Origin: Pantoea sp. alder81
Lineage (GTDB): Bacteria > Pseudomonadota > Gammaproteobacteria > Enterobacterales > Enterobacteriaceae
Assembly: GCF_020179835.1 (NCBI RefSeq)
Contig: NZ_JAIUDA010000001.1
Coordinates: forward strand, 930,001-994,000
Length of the DNA: 64,000 nt
Reading direction: 5' to 3'
The notes under the pieces were generated by a model. That model saw nothing but the letters and a program-made list of their open reading frames with translations. It did not search any database and had not been told where the DNA came from. A program made the position numbers and the translations under genes. Positions 56,022 through 64,000 of this stretch are shown here, piece after piece (positions within the stretch are counted from its first letter, which is position 1; each line of letters begins with the position of its first letter).

Positions 56022-57188
56022 TTACCCTTTAACCCGGCACAGCGCTTCCGCGCCAGCCTGCAGTGTTGCGTCGTCTTTCGCGAATGACAGGCGAATTAAT
56101 TTATTGTCAGTGCCGTCCATATAAAACGCCGACAACGGAATGGTGGCCACACCGTGATCGACGATGAGACGTTTTACCATTTCACTGTCGCTTTCGTCAC
56201 TGAAATGTCCGTAACTGGCCAACATAAAGAACGAGCCAGCACTCGGCAGCAGCTTAAACGGTGAATCCTGCATCAACGCCAGCAAACGATCGCGTTTTTC
56301 CTGATAGAACGGTGACAGCTGCAGGTAGTTTTGCGGATTCTGTAAATAGTGCGCAAAACCCACCTGCATTGGCGTATCGGCGGCATACATCATGAATTGA
56401 TGCACCTTCACAATCTCTTCCATCAGCGCGGCCGGTGCCAGGGCGTAACCCACACGCCAGCCGGTGACGTGAAAGGTTTTGCCGAACGAAGACACGATCA
56501 CGCTGCGCTGCGCCAGCTCCGGATGCGTTGCCATGCCGCAGTGGGCACGGCCATCAAACAGGATATGTTCGTACACTTCATCGGACAGCACCACGATATC
56601 GGTGTTGCGGGTTAAAGCCGCCAGCTGTTCCAGATCGGCTGGCGTCAGCACCTGCGCACTTGGGTTATGTGGGGTGTTGATGATGATCATACGGGTGCGC
56701 GGCGTGATGGTGGCACGCAGTTCATCCCAGTTGATCGCAAAATCCGGCACCTGCAATTTCAGGCCAATCGGGGTTGCGCCTTGCAAACGCACCACCGGCG
56801 CATAGCTGTCAAACGCCGGTTCAAAGAAGATCACCTCGTCGCCTGGGTGCACCAGCGCAGAAATCGCCATGTAAATACCCTGGCTGGCGCTGCCGGTGAT
56901 CAGCACTTCGCTGCCCGCATCATAGTGCTGGCCATACAGCGTCTCGACTTTTTCGGCCAGCGCTTCGCGCAACGCCGGTAAGCCGGTCAGTGATGCATAC
57001 TGGTTATGACCTTCGCGCATGGCTTTGCTGACCAGCTCCACCAGATGCGGATCGCACGGGAAGTTCGGGGCGCCCTGCGACAAGTTGATGGCTTTATGTT
57101 GCGCCGACAACTGGCCGATGACGCTGAAAATCGTCGTGCCGACATCGGGCTGTTTGGAAGAGATGTTAACACTGCTATTCAGGGTCAT
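56022..57188 (-). CDS. PLP-dependent aminotransferase, YbdL-like
   Basis: About 388 residues, fold type I class I aminotransferase. NTPHNPSAQVL and SDEVYEHILFD are followed by SSFGKTFHVTGWRVGY, whose lysine holds PLP. It resembles E. coli YbdL, which prefers methionine and aromatic amino acids. The start at 57188 has TGGAG upstream; two further in-frame starts (57209, 57215) lack it. The neighbour is an amino-acid binding protein; a LysR regulator is divergent. Confidence 0.87.
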   Translation of the reverse strand: MTLNSSVNISSKQPDVGTTIFSVIGQLSAQHKAINLSQGAPNFPCDPHLVELVSKAMREGHNQYASLTGLPALREALAEKVETLYGQHYDAGSEVLITGSASQGIYMAISALVHPGDEVIFFEPAFDSYAPVVRLQGATPIGLKLQVPDFAINWDELRATITPRTRMIIINTPHNPSAQVLTPADLEQLAALTRNTDIVVLSDEVYEHILFDGRAHCGMATHPELAQRSVIVSSFGKTFHVTGWRVGYALAPAALMEEIVKVHQFMMYAADTPMQVGFAHYLQNPQNYLQLSPFYQEKRDRLLALMQDSPFKLLPSAGSFFMLASYGHFSDESDSEMVKRLIVDHGVATIPLSAFYMDGTDNKLIRLSFAKDDATLQAGAEALCRVKG

Positions 57189-57285
57189 CGTTGCTCCACA
57201 AGGTTGCATAACCACGTAAGGAAAGTAGATTTCTATTCAACGGTGAGACGCTTGAGTCGACAAGCGAATTGTTGTCATAATAGCC

Positions 57286-57300
57286 ATGACTTAAAATCAT
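57286..57300. promoter_or_regulatory. LysR-type operator-like dyad
   Basis: ATGACTTAAAATCAT is palindromic at 13 of 15 positions and lies in the gap between the aminotransferase gene and its divergent LysR gene, 15 bases before the latter. It fits T-N11-A. Confidence 0.4.
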
Positions 57301-57314
57301 AGCTTGAGGCCGTT

Positions 57315-58196
57315 ATGTCCCGCTCTTCACTGCCGTTGAATGCCATCCATGCTTTTCTGGTCACCGCACGTCATCTCAATCTGACGCGCGCCGCCAGCGA
57401 ATTATGCATCACGCAGGGTGCGGTGAGCCGTAAAATCGCCACGCTGGAAAGCTGGTTGGGCTTTCCGTTATTTGCACGCCATGCGCGTGGCCTGCATCTT
57501 ACCGAGCAAGGCGCGGCGCTGTTGCCTGAACTGCAGCAAGGTTATGCCATACTGGTGAATGCCACCGAGAAAGCCAGCCGCAGTAATGCCTCGATTCGTT
57601 TGAAAGCGCCCACCTGTGCCATGCGCTGGCTGGTGCCGCGTTTGGTGGCGCTCGAGCAGCAGCGGCCGGACATCCACGTAGCGCTGACCACCACGCTGGA
57701 TCATGTTTCGCAGTTAGAGAATTATGACGCGGCGATTGTGTTTGGCACGCCTCCTGTCGGCTCCATTCGGTTGTTTGATGAACGACTCACACCGGTCTTA
57801 GGCAACAACGTCACGCCGCCCGCGCGCATCAGCGATCTGGCGAAGTTTACTTTTTTGCATCCCACCCATGATACAAGAGACTGGCAAATGTGGCTGGCGG
57901 ATCAATCTGCCAATGTGCCGATGGCGCGCAATCAGCATTTTGCCACCATGGATCTCGCTATCAGCGCGGCGATTCAGGGCTTTGGTGTGACGGTAGCTGA
58001 TGTGACGTTGGTGCAGAATGATTTAGCGAATGGCCGGTTAATTGCCCCGTTTGCCAACACGGTGGCAACCGGGGCAGCATACAGCCTGCTACAGCGAGCA
58101 GAACAGGATGCGCCACCGTTCCTGCCGGAACTGGTGGCGTGGTTGTGTCAACCTCAGAATGAAACCCACTCATCGGCACTGGCCGACTTCGGTTGA
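57315..58196 (+). CDS. LysR-family regulator (GcvA-like)
   Basis: A 293-residue LysR-type regulator. The start [20 protein letters not shown] and the helix [19 protein letters not shown] are of the GcvA group. GAGG lies six bases before the ATG. It is divergent from the aminotransferase and binding-protein operon, which it may control. Its last 43 bases overlap the 3' end of the chemoreceptor gene on the other strand. Confidence 0.87.
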   Translation: MSRSSLPLNAIHAFLVTARHLNLTRAASELCITQGAVSRKIATLESWLGFPLFARHARGLHLTEQGAALLPELQQGYAILVNATEKASRSNASIRLKAPTCAMRWLVPRLVALEQQRPDIHVALTTTLDHVSQLENYDAAIVFGTPPVGSIRLFDERLTPVLGNNVTPPARISDLAKFTFLHPTHDTRDWQMWLADQSANVPMARNQHFATMDLAISAAIQGFGVTVADVTLVQNDLANGRLIAPFANTVATGAAYSLLQRAEQDAPPFLPELVAWLCQPQNETHSSALADFG

Positions 58197-59830
58197 ACGG
58201 CTGGCGTACCGGATAGCACCGGGCGGCGCAAAATGGTGCTGGCTGGCGCGGCCTGAGCTTTGCTCACCGGCGCACTGTCTGACAGACGGAATTTCGCCAC
58301 CGAAGCCTGCAACTCTTCTGTTTGACGCTCCAGCGCGCTGGCTGCCGCAGAGACCTGCTCGACCAGCGAGGCGTTCTGCTGGGTCACGCTGTCCATTTCC
58401 GTTACGGCGGTTCCGACCTGGGAAATGCCTTTACTCTGCTCTTCAGAAGCAGCCGCAATGTGCTTCATGATCTCATTCACATCCTGCACCGACTTCAGAA
58501 TGTCGTTCATGGTGCTACCCGCGCTGCTAACTAACGCAGAGCCCTTATCCACGCGCTGAACGGAATCTTCGATTAGCGTGGCGATCTCTTTCGCCGCCCC
58601 GGCACTACGCTGTGCCAGATTACGCACTTCGCTGGCCACCACCGCAAAGCCACGGCCTTGCTCGCCCGCGCGAGCGGCTTCAACGGCGGCATTGAGAGCC
58701 AGGATGTTGGTCTGGAAGGCAATGCTGTTGATCACGTTGGTGATCTCCGCAATTTTCTTCGAACTGCCGGAAATGCCCTGCATGGTGGTGACCACTTCAC
58801 CCACCAGTCGGCCGCCCTGCTGCGCGGTGCCGGTTGCCGTTTCTGCCAGTGAGCTGGCCTGGCGTGCATTGTCGGCGTTAAATTTCACCGTTGCCGTGAG
58901 TTGCTCCATGCTGGCCGCCGTTTGCTCCAGCGCGGCAGCTTGCTCTTCGGTGCGTGAAGAGAGATCGTTGTTACCGGATGAGATTTCTGCCGCGCCGCGA
59001 TATATATTCTCGGTTCCGCTGCGAATGGCGCTCACCGCTTCTCGCAGACTGTCTTGCATTGCACGCAGCAGCGGCACCAGTTTGCCAACGCAGTTGCGGC
59101 CGAAATCTTCCACGGGCTGGCTAAGATCGCCCTGGGCAATCACCGCAAAATGGTTGCGCACACGCTCCAGCGGTTTCACCAGCATCGCCACCAGATAACG
59201 GTCGGTGAACAGCAAAATCACCAGACCGAACACCACGGCAACCAAAATAATCACCTTGGTGATGTTGGTGAGTTTGTCGACGGTAACGCGTGTCTCATCC
59301 AGCTTGATACCCGCGGCTTTATTGAAGGCTTCCGCGCTGGTGCCAAATGCACGGCTCAGAGCAGGCGTCACATTGTTGGCCTGCGTGCGGTAAGCCTCAA
59401 TCGTGCCCTGTTGTGCCAGCGAAACCTGCGGCGCAATGCCTTCATCCAGCAGCTTCTGCCAGCTGGCGATGACGCTGTTGGCGGTTTCACTGTCCATTGG
59501 GCCGGGTGCCATGGCTTTGAACTGGGTCAGCTGCGCTTTCATGCTATCCAGCGCCTGTTGCACCGGTGCGAAGGCATCCGCACTCACCGCCGCGCCCGAT
59601 GCGCGCCCTTCCATCACGCGGGATAAACGCGTGACCACACGAAAATATTGATCGTTGCCTTTACTCAGTACCGTCATCTGGTTAACCAGCTCACGGTCTA
59701 TCTCATTCCCTTCGCCGAGGGCATTGAGCGAGTGCACGCTAAATAACCCGACACCGCACCACAGCAGGCAAAACAGCCCGAGAATGGTCAGCATCACGGC
59801 GCGAATAGTGAAGTTTTTTAAGATTCCCAT
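58154..59830 (-). CDS. Methyl-accepting chemotaxis protein, Tar/Tsr-like
   Basis: A 558-residue receptor. A membrane helix at about 10-30, a helical periplasmic sensor of about 160 residues, a second helix near 190-210, HAMP, then a signalling domain with [20 protein letters not shown] and the methylation segments. It ends in EWVSF, close to the NWETF CheR/CheB tether. Its last 14 codons lie over the end of the convergent LysR gene. A sigma-28 promoter is upstream. Ligand unknown, possibly an amino acid. Confidence 0.92.
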   Translation of the reverse strand: MGILKNFTIRAVMLTILGLFCLLWCGVGLFSVHSLNALGEGNEIDRELVNQMTVLSKGNDQYFRVVTRLSRVMEGRASGAAVSADAFAPVQQALDSMKAQLTQFKAMAPGPMDSETANSVIASWQKLLDEGIAPQVSLAQQGTIEAYRTQANNVTPALSRAFGTSAEAFNKAAGIKLDETRVTVDKLTNITKVIILVAVVFGLVILLFTDRYLVAMLVKPLERVRNHFAVIAQGDLSQPVEDFGRNCVGKLVPLLRAMQDSLREAVSAIRSGTENIYRGAAEISSGNNDLSSRTEEQAAALEQTAASMEQLTATVKFNADNARQASSLAETATGTAQQGGRLVGEVVTTMQGISGSSKKIAEITNVINSIAFQTNILALNAAVEAARAGEQGRGFAVVASEVRNLAQRSAGAAKEIATLIEDSVQRVDKGSALVSSAGSTMNDILKSVQDVNEIMKHIAAASEEQSKGISQVGTAVTEMDSVTQQNASLVEQVSAAASALERQTEELQASVAKFRLSDSAPVSKAQAAPASTILRRPVLSGTPAVQPKSASADEWVSF

Positions 59831-59887
59831 ACATAATCCCTTGGTGTGAAACGCGAAGGAGGCCCGATAAAATAGGGCATATTGCGT

Positions 59888-59914
59888 TTATCGGCAGTGG
59901 ATAGGGAAAATGTA
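59888..59914 (-). promoter_or_regulatory. Sigma-28 (FliA) promoter of the third chemoreceptor gene
   Basis: The minus strand reads TACATTTT, 11 bases, GCCGATAA. The -10 box is perfect, the spacing exact and the -35 box matches TAAAGTTT at six of eight bases. It is about 60 bases before the start. Confidence 0.78.
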
Positions 59915-60043
59915 ACGGTTTAATAAGCTAATAAATTGCTGTCTGCTTAAGCCGGATAGGAAATGTTATTGTTTATAATCAGTGGATTAGCCGAAAATTT
60001 GCCTTATAAATTCATTTGCGCAATTTCACTATTAGCTTGCTCA

Positions 60044-61591
60044 TCAAAGCTTCACGTGGCTGCGCATCATCAGGCGGAACAAACGCAGGCGCCCGCGCAT
60101 AAAACGCGCCTTCAACACGGCGTGCGGTTTCCCCTGATCGCCGAGGGCTAACGTCAGGTCTTCACGTGGTCGCCACACCGGCCAGTCGATCTCGCCCTTC
60201 AGCTGATAGCTAAACTCGCTGGCATCCCGCGCGAACGTTACCCAATAGCTGCTCACCATGTCAGCGAAGGCCTGATCTGCAGCGGTGTAATCTCGCTCAA
60301 CCGGTGGTTTTAGCGTGGTCAGCGTGTTGAACACGTAAGGGATTTCGTTGCCGTGCCAGGTGCCATGTGGATAGAGGTCGCGGGCGTTCTCTGATACATA
60401 GTCGAACCAGTAGCGCCATGCTGGCATACCAATGCTGTGCTGAGATTGTGCCACCAGTAGCGGGACGACGGTAAAGGCCATGTCGCGCGCCACTGCCCGG
60501 CCCAGTAAGGTATCGTCATGAATATCGTAAAGCCACTTCATCATGCCGTAGCTCAGGCGATTCTTACTGCGAATTTGCTGCAAGACCGCTACTGGATTTA
60601 CGCCAAAATAATCCAATACGCTGGCTTCATCACTGTTACTTCCCACCATTAACGGCACACGATGTTGTTTACCCGCCATAAAAGTTTCGAGCATCGGTTT
60701 GGGTAGCACCGCATCACCGCTGATTGCCACCGGGCCTAATCCCAGCGGACGCTGTAACGGCCAGAACTGATCGGCAGGTAGCTGGCGAAGTTGTTCAGCA
60801 GTGGCATTTTCCAGCAGGCCAAAATGCGCCGCCACCTGTTTGCCAATCTGTTGCGCTTTCCTGCGCGGCACATCCGGCAAGCTGTAAGCACTCTGGACAA
60901 TGCCTTTGTGAAACAGTCCTTCAGCCAGCGGAGAACAGCACAATGACAACACGCTGCGCGCACCAGAAGATTCACCAAACAGCGTGATATTGTGGCGATC
61001 GCCGCCAAAAACAGGGATATTGCGCTGGATCCACTGAAGCGCAGCAATTTGATCTAACAACGCGAAATTGTTGACCACCGCGTCTGGCGGGTATTCGGCA
61101 TCCAGCGCCGGATGGGCAAAGAAACCGAAATGTCCAAGACGGTAATTGAGCGTCACCACCACCACGCCCTGCGCGGCTAACGCTTTGCCACGGTAAGGAT
61201 CAAGGCTGCCGGCACCGATGGTAAAGCCCCCGCCGTGTAGCCAGACCATCACCGGCAAGGGTCGGGATGGCTCAACATCTGGCGTCCAGATGTTCAGGTA
61301 CAGGCAATCCTCACTGAAGCGACCCGGATCGCCGCCGCCCACCGCCACGCAATAGTCACGGTTTTGCCAGCTGGCATCGCCCCATTGCGTGGCTTCACGT
61401 ACGTCTTTCCACGGCGTGACCGGTTGCGGCGGACGCCAGCGCAGTGCTCCCACAGGGGGGGCAGCGTAAGGTATTCCCTTGAAGACAAAAAGATCATCGT
61501 CAATCAGGCCTCTGAGCTCACCCTCTGCGGTCATGATCCTCAGACGTCGTTCGTTTTTCATCTCGGGTTCCCAGATCAAGCTTGTTTCCAT
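60044..61591 (-). CDS. Type B carboxylesterase
   Basis: A 515-residue esterase without a signal peptide. The nucleophile is in FGESSGARS near residue 207; the oxyanion segment is VWLHGGGFTIGAG; SEDCLYLNIWTP is the family's second signature, and a late histidine lies in WHGNEIPYVF. It resembles p-nitrobenzyl esterases that cut small esters. The start is uncertain: ATG codons at 61591, 61561 and 61534 are all in frame, and GGGA lies before the second. It is divergent from the DoxX gene. Substrate unknown. Confidence 0.85.
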   Translation of the reverse strand: METSLIWEPEMKNERRLRIMTAEGELRGLIDDDLFVFKGIPYAAPPVGALRWRPPQPVTPWKDVREATQWGDASWQNRDYCVAVGGGDPGRFSEDCLYLNIWTPDVEPSRPLPVMVWLHGGGFTIGAGSLDPYRGKALAAQGVVVVTLNYRLGHFGFFAHPALDAEYPPDAVVNNFALLDQIAALQWIQRNIPVFGGDRHNITLFGESSGARSVLSLCCSPLAEGLFHKGIVQSAYSLPDVPRRKAQQIGKQVAAHFGLLENATAEQLRQLPADQFWPLQRPLGLGPVAISGDAVLPKPMLETFMAGKQHRVPLMVGSNSDEASVLDYFGVNPVAVLQQIRSKNRLSYGMMKWLYDIHDDTLLGRAVARDMAFTVVPLLVAQSQHSIGMPAWRYWFDYVSENARDLYPHGTWHGNEIPYVFNTLTTLKPPVERDYTAADQAFADMVSSYWVTFARDASEFSYQLKGEIDWPVWRPREDLTLALGDQGKPHAVLKARFMRGRLRLFRLMMRSHVKL

Positions 61592-61753
61592 TATTTGCAG
61601 GCCTTGAGTGAATGTCCATGTTCTGAAAGCATTTGCAGATTATGCCGAATGAGCTTCCGATCCATTGAACAACTCCATCAAATTTTTTGGCTAACCCTGA
61701 CAGGATGAATTGCTTTAAGGTTACAAGTTAACCTGGCGAGACGGAGAAGCGCG

Positions 61754-62188
61754 ATGTTTGGTGGAATCAACCAGATGTTCACTCGGATGAGCGATCACCC
61801 GGACTTCGGTAAACTGCTGTTACGTCTGACGTTTGGCGGCCTGCTGTTGTTTCATGGCGAATTTAAGGTGATGCATGGCGTCGACTGGATTGCCCATATG
61901 CTGGCCGTTAAAGGCATGCCAGGTTTCATCGCTTACGGTGCTTACATCGGGGAAATAGTGGCACCTGTCATGGTTATTATCGGATTAATGACGCGCCCTG
62001 CGGCCTTCATTATTGCGGTGAACATGGTTGTTGCGACCTTGCTGGTAAAAATGGGCGCGATCTGGCATCGCACAGATGTTGGCGCCTGGTCTCTGGAAAC
62101 AGAGGCGCTTTATCTGCTGGGCGCACTCGCCATCATGTTCCTGGGTGCCGGGAAGTACCAGCTGGTGCGTGATTCGCGCTTGCAATAA
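61754..62188 (+). CDS. DoxX-family membrane protein
   Basis: A 144-residue inner-membrane protein with four predicted helices. LLLRLTFGGLLLFHGEFKVMHG and YIGEIVAPVMVIIGLMTRPAA (shortened: GEIVAPVMVIIGLMTRP) are typical of DoxX. Members are linked to quinone-dependent or thiol-stress redox functions, without a clear reaction for this branch. GGAG lies eight bases before the ATG. A strong terminator follows. Confidence 0.82.
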   Translation: MFGGINQMFTRMSDHPDFGKLLLRLTFGGLLLFHGEFKVMHGVDWIAHMLAVKGMPGFIAYGAYIGEIVAPVMVIIGLMTRPAAFIIAVNMVVATLLVKMGAIWHRTDVGAWSLETEALYLLGALAIMFLGAGKYQLVRDSRLQ

Positions 62189-62204
62189 AAATAAAAGAAA
62201 TGAA

Positions 62205-62252
62205 GCCGGTCTGCTGAAGTGGTGATGCCACTTCACAGACCGGTTTTCTTTT
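62205..62252. terminator. Bidirectional Rho-independent terminator
   Basis: CCGGTCTG (62206-62213) pairs with CAGACCGG (62236-62243), and TGAAGTGG with CCACTTCA inside. TTTTCTTTT follows on the plus strand and a T-rich tract on the minus strand, so it serves both the DoxX gene and ydcJ. Confidence 0.85.
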
Positions 62253-62256
62253 GCTG

Positions 62257-63594
62257 TTAGCGTATACCGCAACGTGTCAGACTGCGCTGCTGCATCTGCT
62301 GATACAACGCCATCTCATCCTGCACCGCTGCGCCTAATGCGGCTTCAAAATCCGCTCGACTGGCATTGCCCGCGCTACGTGCGTGCGTTTCGGCGCCTAA
62401 ATTAGACTGGAATATCCCCGCTGCGCTCACCGGCAGAAAATCTTCATACACAATCGGTTCTGCCTGCACACGTCCTTCAGCAAGCAGTTGGGCCAGGGTT
62501 TCCCCTGTTTGCGGAGGATGCTGGACGCCCTTAGCGCTCAGACGATAGCGGAACCACGCCAGTTCCTGTTCGCGCAGGGTATCTTCATCATCGGGAAAGT
62601 CACGAAACACCGCGCTCAGATGTTGCTGGTGATGCTGATTATCGCTGCCGGTGCCCGCTTCGGCTAACAAACGGTCGTACAGCATCCGCCCTTTGGGTGT
62701 CAGCGCCGCGCCGCGCTGCTCAATCTCACCAAAGCGTGCGGTGTGAGTGCCGGGTGTACCATCATTGAAATGTACCGCTTCTTCCAACGCTTTAAAGCTG
62801 GTTTGACGCAACAAAATCGGCACCTGACGCTGGGGCGGTCCCTCGATAAGGGTTTTGGGATCAATTCCTCGCGTAGGCATTAAGGTCTGCACGCGATCTA
62901 TATCCAACGTGCGCGGGGTCAGATGGTTGATGTGACATCCCTGGAAGCACACCACATCAGCAATCAAACGATGTTGCTGGCTCAGTGCACGGTAGGTCTC
63001 ACTGTCCACAAGGGTATGGGCATGCCAGCGGAAGGTTTCCAGCGCCTCTTTGACAAAGCGCGCGGCGTCAGAGGCGTTCAAACCGCCCTGCTGCTGATGT
63101 TGCGCGATCAGCGCACGACAACCTGGCGTGAAGATATCGCGCGCGGCCAAAATCGCGGCGGCTTTTTCCCTCAGCTCGGCGTCATCAATCAGTTCGAGAC
63201 GTAACAGTGAAGTAAACACGCGGAACGGATTTCGGCGCAATGCGCTATCGGTGACCGGACGGAAAGCGGTGGAGTGAACCGGCACACCTGCCTGGGAGAG
63301 ATCATAATATCCCACCGGTTCCATCCCCATCACCGCAAACATCTGGCGCAGCGTGCTAAGTTCTTCGGCAGTCCCGACACGAATCGCACCGTGACGTTCC
63401 ACACTGAGTCGATCCAATTCATCGGCGGCGGCGAGGCGGTTTTTTAAAGCGGGATGTGCTTCCAGCGTGCGCTCATTCACGGCCGTGACCAGTTGCGTCA
63501 GCGTGCCATATTGCGGCACCTCCTGCTGATACATACTGGACATCGCTTGCGAGAACAGCGTGCGAATGGCATCGCTGGTGAGAAAGTTTTCCAT
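62257..63594 (-). CDS. ydcJ: YdcJ, DUF1338 / 2-oxoadipate dioxygenase-decarboxylase family
   Basis: About 445 residues (E. coli YdcJ 447). The vicinal-oxygen-chelate-like metal ligands are in ERHGAIRVGT, GCHINHLTPRTLDID and ARFGEIEQRG. The related HglS enzymes turn 2-oxoadipate into D-2-hydroxyglutarate with Fe(II) and O2 in lysine breakdown; YdcJ itself has no settled role as far as I know. ATG 63594 (MENFLTSD) has CGAGG eight bases upstream and is preferred to 63600 and a GTG at 63603. Confidence 0.9.
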   Translation of the reverse strand: MENFLTSDAIRTLFSQAMSSMYQQEVPQYGTLTQLVTAVNERTLEAHPALKNRLAAADELDRLSVERHGAIRVGTAEELSTLRQMFAVMGMEPVGYYDLSQAGVPVHSTAFRPVTDSALRRNPFRVFTSLLRLELIDDAELREKAAAILAARDIFTPGCRALIAQHQQQGGLNASDAARFVKEALETFRWHAHTLVDSETYRALSQQHRLIADVVCFQGCHINHLTPRTLDIDRVQTLMPTRGIDPKTLIEGPPQRQVPILLRQTSFKALEEAVHFNDGTPGTHTARFGEIEQRGAALTPKGRMLYDRLLAEAGTGSDNQHHQQHLSAVFRDFPDDEDTLREQELAWFRYRLSAKGVQHPPQTGETLAQLLAEGRVQAEPIVYEDFLPVSAAGIFQSNLGAETHARSAGNASRADFEAALGAAVQDEMALYQQMQQRSLTRCGIR

Positions 63595-63682
63595 GGTCAT
63601 CACCTCGGCGTTAAGGGTTGTTGCTAATGTAGATCAACCCTTTATCGCCGTGGAGGAATTTCGTGGAACTGTGATCGCCCTG

Positions 63683-64000
63683 TCACTCAACCTGGTCTGA
63701 TGGGTCACCAAAGCGGCATTTCAGGACCAGCATGACCGTTGTGAGCACTGCCGGAATCGCCAGCAGCAGGAAGATTTGACTGAACGACCAACCCAGAGAA
63801 AGCAACTCTGCCCCAACAAAAGCACTCATTATCGCGCCGACGCGTCCTACACCGTGCATCCAGCTGGAACCGGTGGCACGCGCGTGCGTGGGATAATAGC
63901 TGGCCGAAAGTGCATTCATGCCAGTGTTAGCGCCGTTGAAGCAGAAGCCGCTAAAGAAGGCGATGGCACTCATTAATCCGACTTCCGCCGGAGAAAAACC
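63683..64000 (-). CDS. MFS transporter C-terminal part, aromatic-acid:H+ symporter type
   Basis: The frame runs off the window end; 105 residues are seen with three hydrophobic segments. GFCFNGANTGMNALSASYYP and HARATGSSWMHGVGRVGAI are characteristic of helices 9-11 of the AAHS group (PcaK/MhpT-like), which imports aromatic or other organic acids. It is on the same strand as ydcJ with an 89-base gap that holds a small hairpin (63613-63642), so cotranscription is possible. Confidence 0.8.
   Translation of the reverse strand, partial: GFSPAEVGLMSAIAFFSGFCFNGANTGMNALSASYYPTHARATGSSWMHGVGRVGAIMSAFVGAELLSLGWSFSQIFLLLAIPAVLTTVMLVLKCRFGDPSDQVE

Overview
The window looks like a chromosomal segment of a plant- or environment-associated member of the Enterobacterales, most likely Pantoea/Erwiniaceae. 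That placement is inferred from protein resemblance to E. coli and Salmonella (Dcp, YdfG, YnfA/B/D, YnfK, Mlc, YnfL, YnfM, SotB, RhaBADMSRT, AldA, PepT, YdcJ) and from conserved gene order (ynfK-mlc-ynfL-ynfM; rhaMDAB/rhaSR/rhaT; ynfA-ynfB-ynfD). I saw no rRNA, tRNA, CRISPR array or intact insertion sequence.

Layout. 1-4.8 kb: a sugar or polyol catabolic operon of unknown substrate (SorC regulator end, GlpD-like flavoprotein, LsrF-like class I aldolase, FGGY kinase), then a DHCW cupin. 4.9-6.4 kb: a secreted PAP2 phosphatase and a small secreted Cys-rich protein. 6.4-16.1 kb: purine catabolism (hpxO; guaD-xdhA-xdhB-xdhC) with dcp in the middle. 16.6-21.6 kb: a secreted MetX-like hydrolase and two chemoreceptors, followed by an integrase scar just before ydfG. 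22-25.4 kb: ynfA, ynfB, ynfD and a multidrug MFS pump. 25.8-29.2 kb: an OsmU-type osmoprotectant ABC transporter. 29.3-31.7 kb: a hairpin repeat, a purine permease and a second dethiobiotin synthase. 31.8-38.7 kb: mlc, ynfL, ynfM, a small Cys/His protein, sotB, a DUF1471 protein and a TetR regulator. 38.7-48.1 kb: the full L-rhamnose regulon plus aldA and two small genes. 48.3-58.2 kb: peptide and amino-acid use (M20 peptidase with an MHS transporter, LysR regulators, DppA paralogue, pepT, cationic amino-acid binding protein, aminotransferase). 58.2-64 kb: a third chemoreceptor, a type B esterase, a DoxX protein, ydcJ and the end of an aromatic-acid type MFS transporter.

How the parts work together. 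GuaD makes xanthine, XdhAB oxidises hypoxanthine and xanthine to urate, and HpxO hydroxylates urate; the NCS2 permease probably brings the substrate in. Upstream of hpxO and of guaD I read sigma-54 type -24/-12 elements, consensus IHF sites and a shared GCAA-N4-TTGC motif about 120 bp upstream of the predicted start of transcription. This suggests a nitrogen-controlled purine regulon with an unidentified activator. RhaT imports rhamnose, RhaM/A/B/D degrade it to DHAP and L-lactaldehyde, and AldA oxidises the lactaldehyde. Two chemoreceptor genes carry good sigma-28 promoters.

The most interesting items are the sigma-54/IHF architecture of the purine genes, the substrate-unknown operon at the left edge, and the roughly 12-kb stretch between dcp and ydfG (adjacent in E. 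coli) that ends in a decayed tyrosine-recombinase tail.
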